From Candidatus Omnitrophota bacterium (GTDB lineage Bacteria; Omnitrophota; Gorgyraeia; 2-02-FULL-51-18): a stretch of DNA of 20,364 nucleotides. Positions 16,415 to 20,364 of the stretch are shown in pieces; positions within the stretch are counted from its first letter, which is position 1, and each line of letters begins with the position of its first letter. Where the stretch lies: the NCBI GenBank assembly GCA_023247955.1, contig JAHFFL010000003.1, positions 1-20,364 of the forward strand. Reading direction: 5' to 3'. The translations under genes and the position numbers were made by a program. The notes below the pieces were generated by a model. It did not search any database. It worked only from the letters and a program-made list of their open reading frames with translations, and was not told the origin of the DNA.

Positions 16415-16800
16415 GGGGGCGACAGGCATCGATCCAGCCCTTGATCTGTCAGTGGCATGCGGAGGTGGTCAGGAGGCCTCCTTAAACACCTGGCACAAAT
16501 CAAACGCCAAACACACGAACAATGTGCATGTACCCTTCGCGGGGTATATGGCGTTACCGTTAGTCGCCTAAACGCGGCTACCGTCCGCTCATCCGCGTCT
16601 GCGGGATGAGGTCGGGCGTCGATGGCAGACTGGTCAACCCCGCGCGCTTTTGGCGGGTTTGACGAGAGCGACAGAAAGCTTACCCTTTAAAATTGTGTCT
16701 GTTCAAGTTTAAACGGGGAAATCAAAAAACCGACTAAGCATGTAGAGGCTGCGGACCTCATGGACTGGAGACGCGAGTTCGAATCTCGCCGCCTCCACCA
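16415..16800 (+). ncRNA. ssrA: Transfer-messenger RNA (tmRNA)
   Basis: The 5' end GGGGGCG (16415-16421) pairs with CGCCTCC (16790-16796), and the 3' end has an encoded ACCA to 16800, closing a tRNA-like domain. The T-arm is GCGAG-TTCGAAT-CTCGC, and the typical tmRNA 3' segment CTAAGCATGTAGA (about 16733-16745) is present. The GTGGCATGCGGAGG...GCCTCC region matches the usual helix ahead of the tag, and hairpins after the tag stop fit the pseudoknots. Total 386 nt is in the normal range for one-piece tmRNA. It frees ribosomes stalled on broken mRNA and adds a degradation tag. No strong promoter is seen in the 18-base gap from smpB, so it may be processed from an smpB transcript or use a weak promoter inside smpB. 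Confidence 0.95.
16506..16571 (+). other. tmRNA tag reading frame, tag ends LVA
   Basis: Starting with the likely resume codon GCC (16506-16508), the frame reads AKHTNNVHV, continues PFAGYM and ends ALPLVA before TAA (16569-16571), a 21-residue tag. The frame and stop are visible; the exact resume codon is inferred from its position and the alanine. Most tags end ALAA; a natural LVA end is less common. Confidence 0.8.
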
Positions 16801-16804
16801 TTTT

Positions 16805-16810
16805 AAAGGA
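16805..16810 (+). promoter_or_regulatory. Shine-Dalgarno deciding the TTG start of orn
   Basis: AAAGGA ends five bases before TTG 16816 and begins only five bases after the tmRNA 3' end, so a single transcript cut at the tmRNA CCA would leave orn with a leader of about 15 bases. Confidence 0.6.
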
Positions 16811-16815
16811 TCTCT

Positions 16816-17391
16816 TTGAGTCCCAAGCAAAAAAACGATTTGTTGGTTTGGATTGACCTTGAGATGACAGGTCTGGATCCGAAGGTGTGCACGGTGCTCG
16901 AGATCGGGGTTGTGATCACGGACAACGAGCTTGAGGTGGTGGCGGAAGGTCCGGTGATCGCGATTCATCACAGCGAGAAGGTGCTGGGCTCCATGGAGTC
17001 CTGGAGCAAACATCATCACCGGAAGTCGGGCCTCACCGAGGAATGCCGGAAATCCAAAATCACGATGAAGAAGGCTGAGGAGAAGGTGCTCGCGTTCGTG
17101 AAGGCCCATTGCAAAGAACGTACGGCGCCCCTTTGCGGCAATACGATTTGGCAGGATCGGCGATTTCTCGTGAAGTACATGCCGCGTCTCGAGTCCTATC
17201 TGCACTATCGTACGATCGATGTGAGCTCCGTGAAAGAACTGGTCATGCGGTGGTACCCCACTGACCACAAAATGCCGCGTCTGAAAGACCAGACACATCG
17301 CGTGATGAACGATATCCGCGAATCGATAGAAGAGCTTCAGTTTTATCGCCGGAAGGTGTTTGTCCCTTCGGGCGCCACGCAGGCTTCGTGA
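16816..17391 (+). CDS. orn: Oligoribonuclease
   Basis: Orn is a cytosolic DEDDh 3'-5' exonuclease that finishes RNA decay by degrading two- to five-nucleotide RNAs, including pGpG. The 191-aa product has WIDLEMTGLD (Asp14, Glu16), GNTIWQDRRFL (Asp114), RTIDVSSVKEL and THRVMNDIRESIEEL (His161, Asp166), so all five catalytic residues are present. The TTG start is chosen for the AAAGGA five bases upstream and because the conserved core begins at residue 9. It starts 15 bases after ssrA and its stop overlaps the GTG of the release-factor-like gene (GTGA), suggesting co-expression with ribosome-rescue genes. Length is close to the 181-aa E. coli enzyme. Confidence 0.95.
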   Translation: MSPKQKNDLLVWIDLEMTGLDPKVCTVLEIGVVITDNELEVVAEGPVIAIHHSEKVLGSMESWSKHHHRKSGLTEECRKSKITMKKAEEKVLAFVKAHCKERTAPLCGNTIWQDRRFLVKYMPRLESYLHYRTIDVSSVKELVMRWYPTDHKMPRLKDQTHRVMNDIRESIEELQFYRRKVFVPSGATQAS

Positions 17392-17801
17392 CGATTTACC
17401 CGGTTTCCGAAAAAAAGGTCCGCGCGCTCGAGCATAAAATCATGCGGCTTGGACTGCGCGAATCCGATTTTGAAGAGCATTTCGTGCGTTCAGGCGGGGC
17501 CGGTGGACAGAACGTCAATAAGGTCTCGAGCTGTGTGGTGATTCGGCACCGGCCGACGGGGCTGGAGGTCAAATGCCAGAGGGAGCGCTCGCAAGCGCTG
17601 AACCGCTACCTGGCCAAGCGGCTCCTCGTGGAGAAGATTGAGGCCCGTTTTCTCGGCGCGCAATCGGCGGAGCGTCACCGCATCGAAAAAATACGCCGCC
17701 AAAAGCGAAAAAGATCGAAGCGCGCCAAAGAAAAGATGCTTGAAGAAAAAAAGCGCCGCTCGGAGAAAAAGGTTTTGAGGGGAAGGCCTGCGGATTATTG
17801 A
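17388..17801 (+). CDS. Release-factor-like ribosome rescue protein (ArfB/MTRFR type)
   Basis: The 137-aa product is a stand-alone peptidyl-tRNA hydrolase domain of class I release factors: HFVRSGGAGGQNVNKVSSCV (31-50, GGQ at 39-41), then GLEVKCQRERSQALNRYLAKRLL. It ends in a long Lys/Arg-rich tail (about 98-137). The codon-recognition domain of RF1/RF2 is missing. That design is shared by ArfB (YaeJ), which puts its basic tail in the empty mRNA channel, and by the MTRFR (C12orf65) group; the sequence around RHRPTGLEVKCQ looks closer to the latter. Expected role is release of peptides from stalled ribosomes or split large subunits. Start GTG 17388 overlaps the orn stop. Its end overlaps the convergent TPR gene by seven bases. 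Confidence 0.88.
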   Translation: MTIYPVSEKKVRALEHKIMRLGLRESDFEEHFVRSGGAGGQNVNKVSSCVVIRHRPTGLEVKCQRERSQALNRYLAKRLLVEKIEARFLGAQSAERHRIEKIRRQKRKRSKRAKEKMLEEKKRRSEKKVLRGRPADY

Positions 17802-18586
17802 GTGTCGAGGGGCTGGGCCGTGATTCTCTCGATGGTTTGCATCCCTTCGAGGGCCCGTTCGTTTTCCGGGTTGATGGCCAAGGCGTCGTGATAGGCCTCT
17901 CTCGCCTTCACCACATCGCCGACGATGAGGTAAGCGTAGCCGAGATTGGCGTGGGCTTTGTCGTCGTCCGGGTTTTGAAGAATGATGTTCTGGTAAAACG
18001 GCACGATCTCTTGAATATTTGCGGGATCAATGTGCACGGCGTTTTGAAACGCCTGCTCGGCCTTGTCGTAGCGGCCCATCAGGATATAGCAGTGGCCCAT
18101 GATCACGTAGGCCTGGTCATCGTCGGGATTTGAAAGCACTAGCTCTTCGTAAAGCTTGACCGCCTTATCGAGTTTTTGTTCGGCGACCAGCCGCAGCGCG
18201 CGCTCGTGCATCTGGTCTGCGGTCTCTACCACAGGAGCCGGGAGCGAGGGTGTTTTGGGGGCCGTGTATCTTTTGGAAACTTGTTCCACGGTTTTCTTGA
18301 GGAGCAGGTCTCTCATGAATTCCTGCGCCTGCTCCTGGGCCGTAAGCGCGGTGCGGAGTTTTTCGGATTCTTCGTTCAGCGCCTGGATTTTATAGCGGGA
18401 ATTTTCGAGTTGCCTGGCCAGCGTCTCGGTGTTTTCCACCGCCGCGGCCTGCTCGAGCTTCATGCGTTCGAGTTCGTATTCGGCGAGCAGGGACCGGTTG
18501 ATGGCCAGTGTTTTAAGAAGTGTTTCGTCCGCGGCTGCGGGGATTGACAGGCAGAGAAAGAAAAACGTCGCGATGTATTTTTTCAT
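17795..18586 (-). CDS. Exported coiled-coil and TPR protein
   Basis: The 263-aa product has a signal peptide (MKKYIATFFFLCLSIPAAADE, cleavage probably near residue 20). A charged coiled coil follows at about residues 25-100, then a short Pro-rich linker, then three to four TPR units (about 122-250) including NPDDDQAYVIMGHCYILMGR and NPDDDKAHANLGYAYLIVGD. The order signal peptide, coiled coil, TPR resembles CpoB (YbgF) of the Tol-Pal system, but no tol or pal genes are nearby, so function stays open. TPR wording such as xPDDDxAxxNxGxxYxIxGD and the ending ALxGxQxI is shared with the protein at 15189-15887. It is divergent from bolA with a gap of only 12 bases, and its likely -10 TAAAAT is six bases from the ATG. 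Confidence 0.85.
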   Translation of the reverse strand: MKKYIATFFFLCLSIPAAADETLLKTLAINRSLLAEYELERMKLEQAAAVENTETLARQLENSRYKIQALNEESEKLRTALTAQEQAQEFMRDLLLKKTVEQVSKRYTAPKTPSLPAPVVETADQMHERALRLVAEQKLDKAVKLYEELVLSNPDDDQAYVIMGHCYILMGRYDKAEQAFQNAVHIDPANIQEIVPFYQNIILQNPDDDKAHANLGYAYLIVGDVVKAREAYHDALAINPENERALEGMQTIERITAQPLDTQ

Positions 18587-18592
18587 GGACTT

Positions 18593-18621
18593 ATTTTAAT
18601 GATCACGCCCACTGAAGTCCA
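18593..18621 (-). promoter_or_regulatory. Promoter for the coiled-coil TPR gene, inside bolA start
   Basis: On the minus strand TGGACT (18621-18616), 17 bases and TAAAAT (18598-18593) form a fair promoter that ends six bases from the ATG at 18586. The -35 and spacer lie within the first codons of bolA. The box TATTTTA (18592-18598) is symmetric, but its plus-strand -10 is one base from the bolA ATG and so cannot serve that start. Confidence 0.45.
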
Positions 18622-18826
18622 ACAAATGATTTTGGCCGGTATTCCGAATTCCCGGGTCGAGGTCAAGGACATGACCGGCACGGGAGACCACTTTGATATC
18701 GTGGTCGTCTCGAACGCGTTTCAAGGCAAGACGATGCTTGAGCAGCACCAAATGGTTTTTTCTCTGCTGCGGGATGAGATGGACCGCAGGATTCACGCCG
18801 TACAGCTCAAAACCAAGTTATCTTAA
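18599..18826 (+). CDS. BolA/IbaG family protein
   Basis: The 75-aa product has the BolA-like fold pattern: an N-terminal helix, PNSRVEVKDMTGTGDHFDIVVVS, then GKTMLEQHQMVFSLLRDEM and the closing RIHAVQLKT, where the H-x-x-V-F/Y and IHAV signatures are typical. BolA proteins pair with CGFS monothiol glutaredoxins to bind and hand on [2Fe-2S] clusters through a conserved histidine. The next gene is such a glutaredoxin, 12 bases away, which strongly supports this role. The short size matches IbaG or plant/mitochondrial BOLA2-like forms rather than E. coli BolA. Start ATG 18599 has no clear Shine-Dalgarno, and its promoter must lie within the divergent TPR gene. Confidence 0.92.
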   Translation: MITPTEVQQMILAGIPNSRVEVKDMTGTGDHFDIVVVSNAFQGKTMLEQHQMVFSLLRDEMDRRIHAVQLKTKLS

Positions 18827-18838
18827 AAGGAGATCGTG

Positions 18839-19147
18839 ATGGGAAACCCGACAGTCGAGCAAATTGAAAAAGAAATCAAGTCGCACAAAGTGGTTTTATT
18901 CGTGAAGGGCACGCCCCAGGCGCCGCAGTGCGGGTTTTCGGCGTCGACGATGGAGCTTTTCAAGAAGATGAATGTCCCGTTTCACACCGTCGACGTGATC
19001 GCCAACGTCGACATCCGCCGGACACTGCCGCAGGTTTCCAACTGGCCTACGTTTCCTCAGGTGTTCATCAACGGCAAGCTGGTCGGCGGCTGCGACATCG
19101 TGCACGAAATGCACGAAAGCGGCGAACTCCAAAAACTTCTTCAGTAA
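18839..19147 (+). CDS. grxD: Monothiol glutaredoxin, CGFS type
   Basis: The 102-aa product is a single-domain CGFS glutaredoxin: VVLFVKGTPQAPQCGFSAST with cluster-ligand Cys31, the cis-Pro segment WPTFPQVFINGKLVGGCDIV, and a C-terminal helix EMHESGELQKLL. Such proteins bind a [2Fe-2S] cluster between two subunits or with BolA using glutathione, and deliver it to acceptor proteins. Length matches GrxD/Grx4 (about 100-115). ATG 18839 is chosen over the GTG at 18836, because AAGGAG (18827-18832) is six bases from the ATG but only three from the GTG. It is co-transcribed with bolA and ends tail to tail with the helicase gene, with no spacer. Confidence 0.94.
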   Translation: MGNPTVEQIEKEIKSHKVVLFVKGTPQAPQCGFSASTMELFKKMNVPFHTVDVIANVDIRRTLPQVSNWPTFPQVFINGKLVGGCDIVHEMHESGELQKLLQ

Positions 19148-20364
19148 TTACATATTCTTGAGCTGGCGTTCGGCGTCGACGAGGTCGCGGTTTATTTTTT
19201 GGGCTGAGCGGCTTGCGGTTTGCCTCAATCGGTCGGGGACTTCGGGCGCCTGTTTAAGCTGGCGCAGGAGCTGTACGACCATGCGGAAATAGCGGATGAT
19301 CTCGCCTTCGTCGGCGTCGGTATGGCGGCCCAGCTCGCCGAAAGTACAGCCGCCGAGCCAGGCCTCCATCGCGCGGGCCATGTGAAAGTAGGGCGGTTTG
19401 GTCGGCGGGAAGATTTTGTGGGTGGACTCCTTGTGGTGTATCACTCTCAGCGACTTGGAGGCCTTTTTCTCAAGCCATCCTAAATGCGAAGGCAATTCTT
19501 TGGCCAGTTCATTGCGCCGCGGCTCAAACACCAGCGCCGATAAAAGCACCGACAGCGCCGTGTCGTTCAGCGAATCCAGCGTCCTATCCTCCAGCATTTC
19601 CGACAGCAGAAGCTCATAACCGTACATCCAGGATGCGAACTGGCCTTTGGCCGTGAGATGATTTTGGTCGATGTAGCCGAGCTCTTTCAAAAGATTCAGT
19701 TTTTTTTCTATCGCGTAGGCCCCTTTTTCCCGCCCTTTTTTGTTGGACTGAAAATAATGAAACGATTTGGGATAAATTTCCATGAGTTTGGAGCCAAACT
19801 GGGCGTAGAGATTGAGCAAAGTGGCGTAGCAGGAATTGAACTGGCTCTCGATCGCCTCCGGCTTTCCGTGAATCATCCGCTGGACGGTGGGATAGGGGAT
19901 TTGATGAGGGTTGACCCTGGAGTAAACGTACCCCTCCTTGTCCATGCCGCGCCGCCCGGCCCGTCCGGCCATCTGGAAATAATCGCGCGTTCTGAGGAAC
20001 GCGAAATGCGTCCCGTAAAATTTGCGCAGTTCGTCAAACACAACCGTTTTTGCCGGCATGTTGATCCCGAGCGCGAAGGTCTCGGTGGTGAAAATCAGTT
20101 TGGTCAATTTTGAGGTGAAGAGCTGTTCAATCACTTCTTTCAGCGTAGGCAGCATGCCTGCGTGATGAAACGCGATGCCGCGCTGGACAAGCCGCCTCAT
20201 GTCCGTCGCGCTTGGTTCTCGGGTCAGGTCAAAGCGTTCGCAGAGCGTGGAGTAAAGCGCTTCGGCGCGGGTCTTTTCTTCGACGCTCAAGAGGTCAAAT
20301 TTTTCCTGTTCCCAGGCGAGCTCTTCCGCTCGTTTGCGCCCGAACGCGAAATAAATGCAGGGCA
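19148..20364 (-). CDS. Ski2-like superfamily II helicase, C-terminal part
   Basis: The gene enters from the right edge, so the N-terminal RecA domain with Walker A and DExH box is outside. The visible 405 residues start PCIYFAFGRKRAEELAWEQE. They continue GIAFHHAGMLPTLKEVIEQLF, motif V TTETFALGINMPAKTVVF and motif VI YFQMAGRAGRRGMD (about 19945-19990), then a helical winged-helix and ratchet-like C-terminus ending RQLKNM. H-H-A-G-M-L-P and QMAGRAGRRG are typical of the Ski2/Mtr4/HelY group of ATP-dependent 3'-5' RNA helicases. A role in RNA turnover is plausible and would fit orn nearby, but substrate is unknown. A DUF- or DSHCT-type accessory domain cannot be judged. The frame is open from the stop at 19148 to the window end. 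Confidence 0.9.
   Translation of the reverse strand, partial: PCIYFAFGRKRAEELAWEQEKFDLLSVEEKTRAEALYSTLCERFDLTREPSATDMRRLVQRGIAFHHAGMLPTLKEVIEQLFTSKLTKLIFTTETFALGINMPAKTVVFDELRKFYGTHFAFLRTRDYFQMAGRAGRRGMDKEGYVYSRVNPHQIPYPTVQRMIHGKPEAIESQFNSCYATLLNLYAQFGSKLMEIYPKSFHYFQSNKKGREKGAYAIEKKLNLLKELGYIDQNHLTAKGQFASWMYGYELLLSEMLEDRTLDSLNDTALSVLLSALVFEPRRNELAKELPSHLGWLEKKASKSLRVIHHKESTHKIFPPTKPPYFHMARAMEAWLGGCTFGELGRHTDADEGEIIRYFRMVVQLLRQLKQAPEVPDRLRQTASRSAQKINRDLVDAERQLKNM

Noticed and set aside
16257..16571. 104-codon frame spanning the smpB end and part of tmRNA
   Set aside because: Its last 21 codons are the tmRNA tag; the rest is out of frame over smpB and the RNA 5' domain.
16740..16800. Separate tRNA gene at the tmRNA 3' end
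   Set aside because: There is no anticodon or D-arm region; the acceptor partner is at 16415, so it is the tRNA-like domain of tmRNA.
16687..17298. 203-codon minus-strand frame over tmRNA 3' end and orn
   Set aside because: Antisense to two well-identified genes; composition typical of a shadow frame.

Overview
The window is about 20 kb of densely packed bacterial chromosome from a diderm-type bacterium. Support for this is a lipoprotein with a lipobox, exported TPR and peptidoglycan-binding proteins, and a BolA/CGFS-glutaredoxin pair. The taxon cannot be fixed from sequence alone. Several traits recall PVC or Omnitrophota-like genomes: a pyruvoyl arginine decarboxylase, a DUF4912-GH57 pair, a MTRFR-like release factor, split GcvPA/GcvPB and a Ski2-like helicase. 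That placement is only an impression. No phage, IS transposase or CRISPR array is visible. The most unusual DNA is non-coding: two large adjacent palindromes inside the biotin operon, and a third, smaller palindromic repeat before a tRNA gene.

Left region (1-7659, + strand): an apparent operon for biotin synthesis and the glycine cleavage system. The order is bioF (3' end only), bioA, bioD, gcvT, gcvH, gcvPA, gcvPB and a LipM/LplA-type lipoyl or octanoyl transferase, with most junctions overlapping or a few bases apart. BioF, BioA and BioD make dethiobiotin. GcvPA/PB, GcvH and GcvT cleave glycine, and the last gene probably supplies the lipoyl group on GcvH Lys63. The packing is broken only by about 430 bp between bioA and bioD, filled by two nested imperfect palindromes (1452-1635 and 1643-1870).

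Middle region (7656-14940): a 52-aa zinc-ribbon gene on the minus strand is divergent from a membrane-anchored SGNH hydrolase. Then come a pyruvoyl-dependent arginine decarboxylase with a good sigma70-type promoter, a DUF4912 protein coupled to a GH57 glucan-branching-type enzyme, a small coiled-coil lipoprotein, an aspartase/fumarase-family lyase and citrate synthase.

Right region (14941-20364): an interspersed palindromic repeat, tRNA-Leu(CAG), and a block for translation quality control. That block is smpB, ssrA (tmRNA, with a tag ending in LVA), orn (oligoribonuclease) and an ArfB/MTRFR-like GGQ factor. It is flanked by two minus-strand exported TPR proteins that look related to each other. 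BolA and a monothiol glutaredoxin follow, then the C-terminal part of a Ski2-like helicase running off the window.

Three short divergent intergenic gaps each contain a symmetric TANNNTA box that can be read as a -10 element on both strands. Several starts lie only 6-11 bases from such a box and lack a Shine-Dalgarno sequence, which suggests frequent leaderless transcripts in this genome.
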